Of a stretch of DNA of 64,000 bases, positions 26,459-35,435 are shown one piece after another (position 1 is the first letter of the stretch; each line of letters opens with the position of its first letter). The DNA is from Azospirillum sp. 412522 (GTDB lineage Bacteria; Pseudomonadota; Alphaproteobacteria; Azospirillales; Azospirillaceae). The stretch lies in contig NZ_RWIJ01000008.1 of assembly GCF_019805165.1 (NCBI RefSeq), positions 1 to 64,000 on the forward strand. Reading direction: 5' to 3'. Below the pieces are notes generated by a model that was given only the letters and a program-made list of their open reading frames with translations, searched no databases and was not told the DNA's origin. A program made the position numbers and the translations under genes.

Positions 26459-27262
26459 TCAGCCCAGCGTGACCTCGGCGACGCGCAGCAGGGCGGCGCG
26501 GATGTCCGGATCGTCGGTCAGCGGCTCGATCAGGGCGGCGCGGATGGCGCGCTCGGGCTTCATGCCGGACCGGATCAGCGTGGCGCAGTAGATCAGCAGG
26601 CGGGTCGAGACGCCTTCCTCCAGATCCTGGCCCTTCAGCGCACGGAGCGCGTTGGCGAGGTGGACCAGCGGAGCGACGCGGTTTTCGGCCAGGCCGCTTT
26701 CGGTCGCGACGATGGGGATCTCGCGCTCGGGCGCGGGAAAGTCGAACTCGACGGCCAGGAAGCGCTGGCGGGTGCTGGGCTTCAGCGCCTTCAGCACATT
26801 CTGGTAGCCGGGGTTGTAGGACACCACCAGCATGAAGCCCGGCGGCGCCTCCAGCGTCTCGCCGGTGCGGTCCAGCGGCAGGATGCGGCGATCGTCGGTC
26901 AGCGGGTGCAGCACGACGGTGACGTCCTTGCGCGCCTCCACCACCTCGTCGAGATAGCAGATGGCGCCCTCGCGCACCGCGCGGGTCAGCGGCCCGTCGG
27001 CCCAGACGGTGTCGCCGCCCTTCAGCAGGTAGCGGCCGGTCAGGTCGGCGGCGGTCAGGTCGTCGTGGCAGGACACGGTGTAGAGCGGCCGGCCCAGCCG
27101 CGCCGCCATATGGGCGACGAAGCGGGTCTTGCCGCAGCCCGTCGGCCCCTTCAGCAGAAGCGGCAGGCGATGAGTGTAGGCATGCTCGAACAGCGCGCAC
27201 TCGTCGGCGGTCGGCTGATAGAAAGGCAGGGACGGCAGGATGGGGAGGGCGCTGTCGGGCAT
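26459..27262 (-). CDS. norQ: NorQ, MoxR-type AAA+ ATPase for nitric oxide reductase
   Basis: A 267-residue AAA+ ATPase with Walker A KGPTGCGKT (about 37-45), Walker B AICYLDEVVEAR and the sensor segment VVSYNPGYQ. NorQ hexamers act with NorD on assembled NorBC to load FeB. ATG 27262 gives MPDSALPILPSLPFYQP, the normal NorQ start; 12 extra codons upstream are open but unsupported. It lies between norB and norD in the canonical norCBQD order. Confidence 0.94.
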   Translation of the reverse strand: MPDSALPILPSLPFYQPTADECALFEHAYTHRLPLLLKGPTGCGKTRFVAHMAARLGRPLYTVSCHDDLTAADLTGRYLLKGGDTVWADGPLTRAVREGAICYLDEVVEARKDVTVVLHPLTDDRRILPLDRTGETLEAPPGFMLVVSYNPGYQNVLKALKPSTRQRFLAVEFDFPAPEREIPIVATESGLAENRVAPLVHLANALRALKGQDLEEGVSTRLLIYCATLIRSGMKPERAIRAALIEPLTDDPDIRAALLRVAEVTLG

Positions 27263-27355
27263 CGCGGTGGAACTCCGTAAAAGAGACGGCCCCCGCATCG
27301 ACCGGACGTCCAGTGGAACGCAGGGGCCGGAGGAACGCAGGGACCGGAGGAAACG

Positions 27356-28705
27356 TCACTCGGCCGGCTGGTAGCTGGACGGGATCGACGCGGGCCGCTC
27401 CTCGCGGGCCGGGCCGAAGACGGCGTAGAGGTAGAGCGCGACGCCCACCGCCACGGCGAAACCGGCGCCGAGCCGCATCCAGTAGAACAGCGCGATCTGC
27501 TCCTGGACCTCCATGTAGCTCATCCCCATGACCCGCTGCAGATGGGTCTGCACCACGCCGGCCACGGTCAGGGCGAAGGTCATGAAGGCCATGCCGCCGC
27601 TCATCAGCCAGAAGCTCCACATGTTGAGGATCTGGTTGTAGGGCTGCCGGCCGCGCAGGTAGGGCATGGCGTAGGTGATGATGGCGAGGTTGATCATCGC
27701 ATAGGCCCCGTAGAAGGCGAGGTGCCCGTGCGCCGCGGTGACCTGCGTGCCGTGGGTGTAGTAGTTGATCGGAGCCAGCGTGTGCAGGAAGCCCCACAGC
27801 CCGGCGCCGAAGAAGGCGAAGACCGCGCAGCCCAGCGACCACAGCATCGCCGCCTTGTTCGGGTGGCGCCGGCCGCTCTTCCACACCATCATGAAGGCGA
27901 AGACGACCATGGTGAAGAAGGGGGCGACCTCCAGCGTGGAGAACAGCGAGCCGATCCACTGCCAGTAGCCGGGCGTGCCGATCCAGTAGTAATGGTGGCC
28001 GGTGCCGAGGATGCCGCTGAACAGGGCGAGGCCGACCATGGCGTACAGCCACTTCTCGACGACTTCACGGTCGACGCCGGTCATCTTGATCATCAGGAAG
28101 GCGAGGATGGAGGCCAGCACCAGCTCCCACACGCCCTCGACCCACAGATGGACGACGTACCACCAGTACATCTTGTCCAGCGACAGGTTGGCCGGGTTGT
28201 AGAAGGAGAACAGGAAGAACAGCGCGATGCCCCACATGCCCACCAGCAGGATGTTGGTGATGACCGTGCGGCGGCCCTTCAGCACCGTCATGGTGATGTT
28301 GTAGAGGAACATCAGCGCGACGACGACGATGGCGGCCTTGATCCACAGGGGCTGTTCCAGGAACTCGCGCCCTTCATGGATGCGGAAGACATAGCCGACC
28401 ACGGCGGCCAGCGCGCCGAAGACGAACAGGCCGAGCTGGATCAGCGCCAGCTTCGGGCTGTGCAGCTCCGTCTCCGCCTCCTCGGGCACGAGGTAGTAGG
28501 CGGCGCCGAAGAAGCCGATCAGCAGCCAGACGATCAGCGCGTTGGTGTGGATCATCCGGATGATGTTGAAGGGCAGCAGCTCCGACAGGGTGTTGGGCAG
28601 CACATAGACGGTGCCGGCCAGGAGACCCACCAGGATCTGCACGGCGAACAGCCCCATGGCCGCCGCGAAGTAGTAGAGGGCGACTTTTTGCGATTCGTAC
28701 TTCAT
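27356..28705 (-). CDS. norB: NorB, catalytic subunit of cytochrome c nitric oxide reductase
   Basis: A 449-residue heme-copper-family protein with about 12 membrane helices that reduces 2 NO to N2O. Heme/metal ligands and proton residues are visible: His53 (RMIHTNAL), HLWVEGVWE with FeB His186 and Glu190/Glu194, GTGHHYYW with His237/His238, and HGHLAFYGAY with heme His. The short length without an N-terminal extension separates it from quinol-type qNor. norC lies 13 bp upstream and norQ downstream. Confidence 0.96.
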   Translation of the reverse strand: MKYESQKVALYYFAAAMGLFAVQILVGLLAGTVYVLPNTLSELLPFNIIRMIHTNALIVWLLIGFFGAAYYLVPEEAETELHSPKLALIQLGLFVFGALAAVVGYVFRIHEGREFLEQPLWIKAAIVVVALMFLYNITMTVLKGRRTVITNILLVGMWGIALFFLFSFYNPANLSLDKMYWWYVVHLWVEGVWELVLASILAFLMIKMTGVDREVVEKWLYAMVGLALFSGILGTGHHYYWIGTPGYWQWIGSLFSTLEVAPFFTMVVFAFMMVWKSGRRHPNKAAMLWSLGCAVFAFFGAGLWGFLHTLAPINYYTHGTQVTAAHGHLAFYGAYAMINLAIITYAMPYLRGRQPYNQILNMWSFWLMSGGMAFMTFALTVAGVVQTHLQRVMGMSYMEVQEQIALFYWMRLGAGFAVAVGVALYLYAVFGPAREERPASIPSSYQPAE

Positions 28706-28718
28706 GACGGAAATCTCC

Positions 28719-29171
28719 TCAGCCCGACAGCTTGGGCGGCCAGTTCTGGGTCTTGATGCGGCTGGTCCATTCCAGGAAGGCGGCGAGATCCTCGACCTCC
28801 CCGTCGGTCAGATGGAACTGCGGCATCTGGCGCCGGCCTTCGATCCCGGACGGCTGTGCCGCCATCCAGCCCTTCAGCGCCATCACGGCGCCCTCGGGGT
28901 CCTTGTCGCCGCCGTAGCGCAGCCAGACATTGCCCAGCTCGGGGGCGAAATAGGCGCCCTCGCCCAGCAGCGTATGGCAGTTGATGCAGGCGTTCTTCTC
29001 CCACACATGCTTGCCGCGGGCGACCGCGTCGGTCAGCGTCTTCTTGTCCGTGCTGGTGTTGACGATGTAATTGTGGCTGAGCGCGGTCAACGCGACGAAG
29101 GTCGCGAAGAAGAACAGCGATCCGCCATAGAAGATATTGCGCGCGGCCGCTTTGGTGAAGCGTTCGGTCAT
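28719..29171 (-). CDS. norC: NorC, cytochrome c subunit of nitric oxide reductase
   Basis: A 150-residue membrane-anchored cytochrome c. One N-terminal helix (about 14-32) is followed by a periplasmic domain with heme motif CINCH (62-66), axial Met in RRQMPQFHL and typical GEGAYFAPEL. It accepts electrons from periplasmic cytochromes and passes them to NorB. ATG 29171 is the first start before the helix; open sequence upstream lacks family features. The leader to the predicted start point near 29304 is about 133 bases. Confidence 0.96.
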   Translation of the reverse strand: MTERFTKAAARNIFYGGSLFFFATFVALTALSHNYIVNTSTDKKTLTDAVARGKHVWEKNACINCHTLLGEGAYFAPELGNVWLRYGGDKDPEGAVMALKGWMAAQPSGIEGRRQMPQFHLTDGEVEDLAAFLEWTSRIKTQNWPPKLSG

Positions 29172-29339
29172 CGCTCGGGATCCCTGGAAAACTCGATCTG
29201 TCGGTCGAGAGGGGGGTCGGTTCGAAAGGCGTCGGGTGCGCGAAGCCGCAGTCCGGAGACAGAGGTCCGGAAGGCGGGCGTCGCGGCGTCCTGCCGCCAC
29301 GGGTCGGGTGAATAATTGACTGTGGAGGGAGGGCATTCC

Positions 29340-29353
29340 TTGACCGCGGTCAA
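29340..29353. promoter_or_regulatory. Shared FNR-type box between divergent norCBQD and norEF
   Basis: TTGACCGCGGTCAA is a fully symmetric 14-bp palindrome. Leftward, ATTATT (29311-29316 complement) is a likely -10 with a start near 29304 (box at about -42). Rightward, CTATCG (29375-29380) gives a start near 29387 (about -40). One site can therefore serve both nor operons as a class II activator site. Confidence 0.8.
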
Positions 29354-29421
29354 GCCGGCCACCGGGCGAGCGGACTATCGTTCGCACACAAGGTGACAAG
29401 GCATGAACGGTGGGAACTGGA

Positions 29422-30036
29422 ATGGCCGACGTTGAAATGACGGGCCTGGATATGACAGGTCGGAAGACGGCGGGGCCGGAGGACAGGGGAAGCGGCCTCG
29501 CCGCCCTGCCCGGCAACCTTATGATGTGGATCCTGATCTTCAGCGAACTGGCGGTGTTCGGCGCCGCCTTCCTCGGCTTCGCCATCGCCCGCGCTCTGGA
29601 TCCGGCGACCTTCGCCTCCGGTCAGGCCCATCTGAACGGCACGCTCGGGGCACTGAACACCATGGTGCTGGTGACCAGCGGCTATCTGGCGGCGCGCGGC
29701 GTCGCCGCCGGCCGGCGGGGTGCGGTATCGCAGTCGCGCCGGGCGATGCTGATGGCGGCGGCGGTCGGATCGGTGTTCCTGGCGGTGAAGGCGATGGAAT
29801 ATTCGGCGACCCTGGGCGCCGGCCTGACCATCGACAGCGATAGCTTCTTCACCCTCTATTTCCTGCTGACCGGCTTTCACGCCCTGCATGTGGTGCTGGG
29901 GATCGTCATCCTGCTGCTGGTCAGCCGGTCCGGCCCCGACACGCTGGTCGAGAATCTGGAGACCGGAGCGGCCTTCTGGCACATGGTCGATCTGGTCTGG
30001 GTGATCCTCTATCCGCTCGTCTATCTGATCCGCTGA
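29422..30036 (+). CDS. norE: NorE, cytochrome oxidase subunit III-like protein
   Basis: A 204-residue protein with five membrane helices of the COX3 family (LMMWILIFSELAVFGAAFLGF, FFTLYFLLTGFHALHVVLG, FWHMVDLVWVILYPLVYL). NorE improves cNor activity in denitrifiers, although it is not part of the purified enzyme. ATG 29422 is preferred over GTG 29410. It starts the rightward operon from the shared FNR-type box and is 11 bp from norF. Confidence 0.9.
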   Translation: MADVEMTGLDMTGRKTAGPEDRGSGLAALPGNLMMWILIFSELAVFGAAFLGFAIARALDPATFASGQAHLNGTLGALNTMVLVTSGYLAARGVAAGRRGAVSQSRRAMLMAAAVGSVFLAVKAMEYSATLGAGLTIDSDSFFTLYFLLTGFHALHVVLGIVILLLVSRSGPDTLVENLETGAAFWHMVDLVWVILYPLVYLIR

Positions 30037-30047
30037 GGAGGCCGGCC

Positions 30048-30350
30048 ATGACGCAGCTCAAGAAGATCGACCGGCTGACGCTGTCCTGGCTGGTGCTGAT
30101 GGGCCTGACCGCCGTCACCCTGCTGTTCGCCCGCCATGGCGATGCCGGGGGAAACGTCGGCATCGCCGGGGCGGCGCTGCTGCTGGCCATCGCGGTGGCC
30201 AAGGGGCGGGAAATCCTGCTGCATTACCTGGAACTGGCCCATGCCGGTCCGGGCTGGCGGCTGGCGATGACCGGATGGCTGGTGCTGCTGTGCGGGGCCA
30301 TCCTGCTGGTCACCGCGGCCGGCGCGCTGGGCTGGACCGGCCCGCGCTGA
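30048..30350 (+). CDS. norF: NorF, subunit IV-like small membrane protein
   Basis: A 100-residue protein with three membrane helices (about 12-28, 36-52, 70-95). It resembles prokaryotic cytochrome c oxidase subunit IV/NorF (TLSWLVLMGLTAVTLL, GREILLHYLELAHAGPGWR). It works with NorE to support nitric oxide reductase. It is preceded by GAGGAG and is co-oriented with norE and the tiny gene at 30376. Confidence 0.85.
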   Translation: MTQLKKIDRLTLSWLVLMGLTAVTLLFARHGDAGGNVGIAGAALLLAIAVAKGREILLHYLELAHAGPGWRLAMTGWLVLLCGAILLVTAAGALGWTGPR

Positions 30351-30375
30351 CCTTGTCGACGAAGGATAACCCGCC

Positions 30376-30531
30376 ATGACCGAAGCCAAGCTGGGCCTGA
30401 TCCTGACCAGCGTCGCCATCGTCGCCGTCGCCGTGGCGCTCCACCGCCAGCATGCGCTGGGGCGCAACGGGCTGGTGACGGCGATCGCCGCCACCGCCGC
30501 CGTCTTCGCCGCGATGTTCTTCACCCAGTGA
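30376..30531 (+). CDS. Small 51-residue membrane protein after norF
   Basis: An ATG at 30376 with AAGGA upstream opens 51 codons ending TGA at 30531. The product has two hydrophobic stretches (about 6-22 and 33-49) joined by a short basic loop RQHALGRNG, the pattern of a two-helix membrane micro-protein. It is 25 bp after norF and co-oriented, so it is probably the third gene of the norEF operon. Family not recognised. It may be an accessory of cNor, by analogy with small subunits of heme-copper oxidases. Confidence 0.7.
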   Translation: MTEAKLGLILTSVAIVAVAVALHRQHALGRNGLVTAIAATAAVFAAMFFTQ

Positions 30532-30621
30532 CCGGCACCCGTCGGCGGCTGCGCTGGACCGGACCGTCGAAATGCCTAAGATCGGCGAATTGGAAGAGCA
30601 TCGGGCGGACAAGCGGCACCT

Positions 30622-31149
30622 ATGCAACTCGGGGAACTCGGTCAGCGCATCTGTATCCTGGGACCGTCCAACAGCGGCAAATCCACGCTCGCATGCGCGA
30701 TCGCGCGGAAACTCGGCCTGACGGCCGTTCACCTCGATCGGCTCTACCACTGCCCCGGAACCGATTGGGAACCGCGCCCGACGGATGAGTTCGTCCGCCT
30801 GCACGATGCCGCCATCACCGGCGACCGCTGGGTGATGGACGGCAATTACTCGATCTGCATGCCGCAGCGTTTCGCACGGGCGACGGGACTGATCCTGCTG
30901 GACATCTCCACGCCGGCCAGCCTGCTGCGGTATTTCCGCCGGACATTGTTCGAGCGCGAACGGCTCGGGGCCTTGGACGGCGGACGCGACAGCGTGAAGT
31001 GGGGAATGATCCACCACATCGCCGTCGTCACTCCCCGGAACCGGAACCGCAACCTCGCCCGTTTCGATCAGACCGACCTGCCGAAGATTCGCCTGTCTTC
31101 GATCCGCGCGATCAAGGGCTGCTACCGGCAATGGGACCTGGAGAGATAA
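30622..31149 (+). CDS. P-loop kinase-like protein (adenylate kinase/FlaR-type)
   Basis: A 175-residue protein with Walker A GPSNSGKST (about 14-22), a segment VHLDRLYHCPGTDWEPRP and WVMDGNYSICMPQRFARATGLILLDIS. These match the small AAA/adenylate-kinase-related family annotated as DNA topology modulation or FlaR-like protein. The biochemical substrate is unknown. It has a 90-bp gap from the nor gene and is probably not functionally linked to it. Confidence 0.7.
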   Translation: MQLGELGQRICILGPSNSGKSTLACAIARKLGLTAVHLDRLYHCPGTDWEPRPTDEFVRLHDAAITGDRWVMDGNYSICMPQRFARATGLILLDISTPASLLRYFRRTLFERERLGALDGGRDSVKWGMIHHIAVVTPRNRNRNLARFDQTDLPKIRLSSIRAIKGCYRQWDLER

Positions 31150-31183
31150 GGCCCACATCCCTCCAGGTCCCATATGACGCTCA

Positions 31184-32017
31184 TCAAGAGTCGAGCAGAG
31201 CGGCGACCAAACCGGAGTCCGGATCGGCCAGATCGTCGATCACGTCGAAGTGATGCCGCCCGTCCGCCAGCCGCAGCGCGGTGGCGGCGCCGAGCCCGAG
31301 CCAGACATTGGCGAGCAGTTCCGTCTGGCGGACGAATTCCGGCCGCTCGGCCGCCCCGACCCAGCAGGTGATTCCGGTGCCCGGTTGCGGCCGCAGCAGC
31401 GCCGGACTTTCCGCCGCGGCTTCCGCCTCGTCCAGCCCCAGCTTCGCGTTCATGCCGGTGTTCAGCAACGGCCGCAGGTCATGCAGGCCACTGATCGAGA
31501 CGACATGCTCCACCCGCTCCCGCACCTCCGGCGACAGGGGGGCGTCCGCGCAGACGAGCCGGCTGACCAGATGGCCGCCGGCGGAGTGGCCGGTCAGGCG
31601 GAAGGGGCCGGGCCGGGATGCCGCAATCGCGCCGACCGCCTGCCCCATCTGCCGGGTGATGCCGGCGATGCGGTTTTCCGGACACAGGGTGTAGCTCGGC
31701 ATGGCGACCGCCCAGCCACGCGCGAGCGGCCCGGCCGCCAGATGCGACCAGCGCCCCTTGTCGAAGGCCATCCAATAGCCGCCATGGACGAAGACCACGG
31801 TCCCCTTGGCCGCACCCTCCGGCCGGAACAGGTCGTAGCGCTCCCGCTCGCCCTCGCCATAGGGCAGGTCCAGCTCCGCCCGCCCGGCGGCGGAAAGCTC
31901 CGCCCGGAAGGCGGCGGCCTTTTCCGCCCAACGGGCGGGATAGGCGTCGCCGCCGGGGATGTAGGCGCCGTTGCTGTAGGCGTCGTCCCAATTCACGATC
32001 TTATGCAACTCCGTCAC
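31184..32017 (-). CDS. kynB: Kynurenine formamidase-like alpha/beta hydrolase
   Basis: A 277-residue alpha/beta hydrolase. The oxyanion motif is HGGYW ([11 protein letters not shown]), the nucleophile elbow GHSAGG, and the C-terminal His lies in [11 protein letters not shown]. Eukaryote-type arylformamidases share HGGXW, and this protein overlaps kynA by 4 bp in a kynU-kynA operon, so it should hydrolyse N-formylkynurenine to kynurenine. It is not related to the classic metal-dependent bacterial KynB fold; the symbol reflects function and context. Confidence 0.82.
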   Translation of the reverse strand: MTELHKIVNWDDAYSNGAYIPGGDAYPARWAEKAAAFRAELSAAGRAELDLPYGEGERERYDLFRPEGAAKGTVVFVHGGYWMAFDKGRWSHLAAGPLARGWAVAMPSYTLCPENRIAGITRQMGQAVGAIAASRPGPFRLTGHSAGGHLVSRLVCADAPLSPEVRERVEHVVSISGLHDLRPLLNTGMNAKLGLDEAEAAAESPALLRPQPGTGITCWVGAAERPEFVRQTELLANVWLGLGAATALRLADGRHHFDVIDDLADPDSGLVAALLDS

Positions 32018-32865
32018 AGCACCGTCCTCACCCGCCAGAGTTCAGGGAAAAGCTCCACCGCCAGCATGTTGCGCAGGTAGGAGACGCCGCCGGTGCCGCC
32101 GGTGCCGCGCTTGAAGCCGATCACCCGCTCCACCGTGGTCACATGGTTGAAGCGCCAGCGGCGGAAATAATCCTCGAAATCCACCAGCTTCTCGGCAAGC
32201 TCATAGAGCGGCCAATGCGTTTCCGGCGACTGGTAGATGACGCGCCACGCCTCGGTCACGCCGTCGTGGGGCTGGTGGGTCTGCGCCACGTCGCGGTCCA
32301 GCACCTCCGCCGGGACGGGAATGCCGTTGCGGGCGAGAAGGCGCAGCGCCTCGTCATACAGGCTGGGACGGGACAGCTCCTGTTCCAGCAGGGCATGGAT
32401 TTCCGGACGGTGGGCGTGGGGCTTCAGCATCGCCGGGTTGCGGTTGCCCAGCAGGAACTCGATCTCCCGGTACTGGTAGGACTGGAAACCGGAGGACTGG
32501 CCCAGATCGTCGCGGAAGCGGGTGTATTCGCTGGGCGTCATCGTGCGCAGCACGTCCCAGGCGGAGTTGAGCTGCTCGAAGATGCGGGCGACGCGGGCCA
32601 GCATCTTGAAGGCGGGCGACAGCCGGTCCTCGCGGATCGCCTCGCGGGCGGCGCGGATCTCGTAGACGGCCAGCCGCATCCACAGCTCGGACGTCTGGTG
32701 CTGGACGATGAACAGCATCTCGTCATGGGCGGTGGAACGCGGGATCTGCGCGCCCAGGATGCGGTCCAGCTGCAGATAGTCGCCGTAGGACATCCGGCCG
32801 TCGAAGGCCATCTGGGCGCCCTCGGACGCCGGATCATAGGGCTTCTTCATATCCTGCCCGCTCAT
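32014..32865 (-). CDS. kynA: Tryptophan 2,3-dioxygenase
   Basis: A 283-residue heme dioxygenase that opens the indole ring of tryptophan to N-formylkynurenine. Family features include [13 protein letters not shown], the distal-His segment [33 protein letters not shown] and [25 protein letters not shown], where the heme-ligand His and substrate loop sit. It is coupled to kynU upstream and to the hydrolase downstream by ATGA overlaps. It initiates the tryptophan-to-anthranilate route. Confidence 0.95.
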   Translation of the reverse strand: MSGQDMKKPYDPASEGAQMAFDGRMSYGDYLQLDRILGAQIPRSTAHDEMLFIVQHQTSELWMRLAVYEIRAAREAIREDRLSPAFKMLARVARIFEQLNSAWDVLRTMTPSEYTRFRDDLGQSSGFQSYQYREIEFLLGNRNPAMLKPHAHRPEIHALLEQELSRPSLYDEALRLLARNGIPVPAEVLDRDVAQTHQPHDGVTEAWRVIYQSPETHWPLYELAEKLVDFEDYFRRWRFNHVTTVERVIGFKRGTGGTGGVSYLRNMLAVELFPELWRVRTVL

Positions 32866-34055
32866 GTGACGATCGCCTTCCTGTGGTATTCCGGCCGGTC
32901 CCAAAGCCCGTCCTCCATCACTTGGCGAAGCACGGCGACGGCGCCGCGCACCTCGGCCTCGCCGATGTAGAGCGGGGTGAAGCCGAAGCGCAGGACGTCC
33001 GGCGCCCGGAAATCGCCGATCACGCCACGGTCGATCAGCGCCTGCATGATGGCGTAGCCCTGGCCATGGCGGAACGACACCTGGCTGCCGCGCCGGCCGC
33101 CCTCGCGCGGCGAGGCCAGTTCCAGCATCGGGCATTGCGCCTCGACCAGTTCGATGAACAGGTCGCACAGCGCGACGGAGGCGCGGCGGACGTCGGCCAT
33201 GTCGACCTCGTCCCACACATCCAGCGCGGCGTCGAGCGCGGCCAGCGCGATCACCGGCGGGGTGCCGACGCGCATCCGCTCGACCCCGGCGCCGGGGCGG
33301 TAGGAAGGGTCGAAGGCGAAAGGCGCCTCGTGCCCCATCCAGCCTGACAGGGCCGGCCGCGCCGTCTCCGCATGCTGTGGGGCGACATGGATGAAGGCCG
33401 GCGCACCGGGCCCGCCATTCAGATACTTGTAGGTGCAGCCGACCGCGAAATCGGCCCCGGCGCCGGCCAGATCGACCGGCAGCGCGCCGGCGGAATGGGC
33501 GAGGTCCCACACCGTCACCACCCCGGCGGCATGGGCCTTGGCGGTCAGCGCCGCCATGTCGTGCAGGCGGCCGGTCCGGTAATCGACCTGGGTCAGCATC
33601 AGCACGGCGACGTCGTCGCCGATGGCGGCCTCGACCTCCTCCGGCGCCACCACCTTCAGGACGTGGCCCCGGCCCAGCGTTTCGATCAGCCCTTCGGCCA
33701 TGTAGAGGTCGGTGGGGAAGTTGCCGCTGTCGGACAGGATCACGCGGCGGTCGGGCCGCATCGCCAGGGCGGCGGCCAGCGCCTGATAGACCTTGATCGA
33801 CAGGGTGTCGCCGACCACGACGCTGCCGGCGGGCGCGCCGATCAGGCGGGCGATGCGGTCGCCGAGCTTACGCGGCTGCACCATCCAGCCGGCGCTGTTC
33901 CAGCCTCGGATCAACTGCCCGCCCCACTCCTCGGCCAGGGTGCGGGCCACCCGTTCCTCCGCCGCGACGGGCAGCGGCCCCAGCGAGTTGCCGTCGAGAT
34001 AGATCACCCCCTCCGGGATGCGGAAGAGGGCGCGCGTCCTTTGAAAATCGGTCAT
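32862..34055 (-). CDS. kynU: Kynureninase
   Basis: A 397-residue PLP enzyme cleaving kynurenine to anthranilate and alanine. Visible features are [40 protein letters not shown] and the PLP-lysine segment [19 protein letters not shown] 34055 ([11 protein letters not shown]) is chosen with GGAG upstream; the 30 additional upstream codons look non-coding. It is the first gene of kynU-kynA-kynB. An operator-like palindrome lies 45 bp before the start. Confidence 0.95.
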   Translation of the reverse strand: MTDFQRTRALFRIPEGVIYLDGNSLGPLPVAAEERVARTLAEEWGGQLIRGWNSAGWMVQPRKLGDRIARLIGAPAGSVVVGDTLSIKVYQALAAALAMRPDRRVILSDSGNFPTDLYMAEGLIETLGRGHVLKVVAPEEVEAAIGDDVAVLMLTQVDYRTGRLHDMAALTAKAHAAGVVTVWDLAHSAGALPVDLAGAGADFAVGCTYKYLNGGPGAPAFIHVAPQHAETARPALSGWMGHEAPFAFDPSYRPGAGVERMRVGTPPVIALAALDAALDVWDEVDMADVRRASVALCDLFIELVEAQCPMLELASPREGGRRGSQVSFRHGQGYAIMQALIDRGVIGDFRAPDVLRFGFTPLYIGEAEVRGAVAVLRQVMEDGLWDRPEYHRKAIVT

Positions 34056-34099
34056 CTCTCTGACTGCTCCTTCGCGCTGAAGGATGCCCCGTAACCGCT

Positions 34100-34115
34100 G
34101 ACATTGTAAATTGTC
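34100..34115. promoter_or_regulatory. Operator-like GACA-N8-TGTC in the kynU/aminotransferase gap
   Basis: GACA (34100-34103) and TGTC (34112-34115) flank an AT-rich core with partial symmetry, in the 192-bp divergent gap. The site could bind a Lrp- or MarR-type regulator of tryptophan catabolism. No such regulator is adjacent, so this is positional inference. Confidence 0.3.
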
Positions 34116-34247
34116 GCGATGCTTACGCGTATCTGGCGGGATCAATTCTCCATTGTCCGGGGAGGCGCGAAAGGGGAGGATCGCATCGGCCGGATCAGCC
34201 GGCCGGCCTCATCGCCTTCATCGCCACCAAGGACCGGACGAACCGCT

Positions 34248-35420
34248 ATGTTCAACGCGCTTTCCCGCCAGCCCGACGACGCCCTGCTCGCCCTGATCGG
34301 GCTGTACAGGCAGGATCCCCGGCCGGGCAAGGTCGATCTCGGCGTCGGGGTCTACCGCGACGAGGAGGGGCGCACCCCGGTCTTCCGCGCGGTGAAGGCG
34401 GCGGAACGGCTGCTGCTGGACGGGCAGGACAGCAAGTCCTATCTGGGGCTGGAGGGCGACGCGCTGTATCTGGAACGGCTGTGGTCGCTGGTCGGCGGTG
34501 CCGCCGGAACGAAGGTCACCGCGGCCGGCGTGCAGACCCCCGGCGGGTCGGGCGCCCTGCGTCTGGCCGCCGACCTCGTCCTGCGCGGCGGATCGAAGCG
34601 CGTGCTGGTCGGCCAGCCGACCTGGCCCAACCATGTCGGCATCTTCGCCGCGGCGGGCCTGGAGGTGGTGAGCCATCCCTTCTTCGATACCGCAAGCCAG
34701 ACCGTCCTGTTCGACCGCATGGTCGCGGCGTTCGAGACGGCGCAGCCCGGCGACGTCGCGCTGCTGCACGGCAGCTGCCACAACCCGACGGGCGCGCCGC
34801 TGTCGCTCGACCAATGGAAGACGCTCGCGGCGGTGCTGGAGACGCGCGGCGTGCTGCCGCTGGTCGACATCGCCTACCAGGGCTTCGGCCGCGGGCTGGA
34901 CGAGGATGCGGAGGGGCTGCGCCACCTGATCGGCGCCGTGCCGGAAACGCTGGTCGCCGTGTCGTCGTCCAAGTCCTTCGGCCTCTACCGCGAGCGCACC
35001 GGCGCCATCTTCGCCGTCGCCGCCGTCCAGGCCGCTGCCGACCTCGCCAAATCCAACCTGATGGGTCTGGCCCGCACCAGCTATTCTATGCCGCCCGACC
35101 ATGGCGCCGCCGTGGTCCGCACCATCCTCGGCGACGACGCCCTGACCGCCGACTGGAAGGCGGAGCTGGACGGCATGCGCGCCCGCATCACCGGCATCCG
35201 CCGCAAGCTGGCCGCCGGTCTGGCCGGCGCCTTCCCCGCCCTGACCGCGGTGGCGGAGCAGGAGGGCATGTTCTCCCTGCTGCCGCTGACCGAGGCCGAG
35301 GTGCTGCGCCTGCGCGCCGACCATGCCATCTACATGCCGACCTCCGGCCGCATCAACATCGCCGGCCTGAAGACGGCCGAGGTGGACGCGGTGGTGGCGA
35401 AGTTCGCCGCCCTTCGCTGA
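34248..35420 (+). CDS. Aromatic/aspartate aminotransferase (class I, PLP)
   Basis: A 390-residue enzyme of the TyrB/AspC family. It has VDLGVGVYRDEEGRTP, SCHNPTG, DIAYQGFGRG and the PLP-lysine motif SSSKSFGLYRERTGA. Aromatic amino acid transamination is likely, and the divergent kyn operon suggests tryptophan, kynurenine or another aromatic substrate, but aspartate cannot be excluded. In Azospirillum such enzymes can feed indole-3-acetate synthesis (inference). ATG 34248 begins MFNALSRQPDDALLALI, the family's normal start. It runs 15 bp before yitT. Confidence 0.88.
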   Translation: MFNALSRQPDDALLALIGLYRQDPRPGKVDLGVGVYRDEEGRTPVFRAVKAAERLLLDGQDSKSYLGLEGDALYLERLWSLVGGAAGTKVTAAGVQTPGGSGALRLAADLVLRGGSKRVLVGQPTWPNHVGIFAAAGLEVVSHPFFDTASQTVLFDRMVAAFETAQPGDVALLHGSCHNPTGAPLSLDQWKTLAAVLETRGVLPLVDIAYQGFGRGLDEDAEGLRHLIGAVPETLVAVSSSKSFGLYRERTGAIFAVAAVQAAADLAKSNLMGLARTSYSMPPDHGAAVVRTILGDDALTADWKAELDGMRARITGIRRKLAAGLAGAFPALTAVAEQEGMFSLLPLTEAEVLRLRADHAIYMPTSGRINIAGLKTAEVDAVVAKFAALR

Positions 35421-35435
35421 AGGCTGGAGACGACG

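Noticed and set aside
24060..26591. Long open frame on the plus strand antisense to norD
   Set aside because: Low-complexity His/Gln/Arg composition caused by third-position GC bias; norD is unambiguous.
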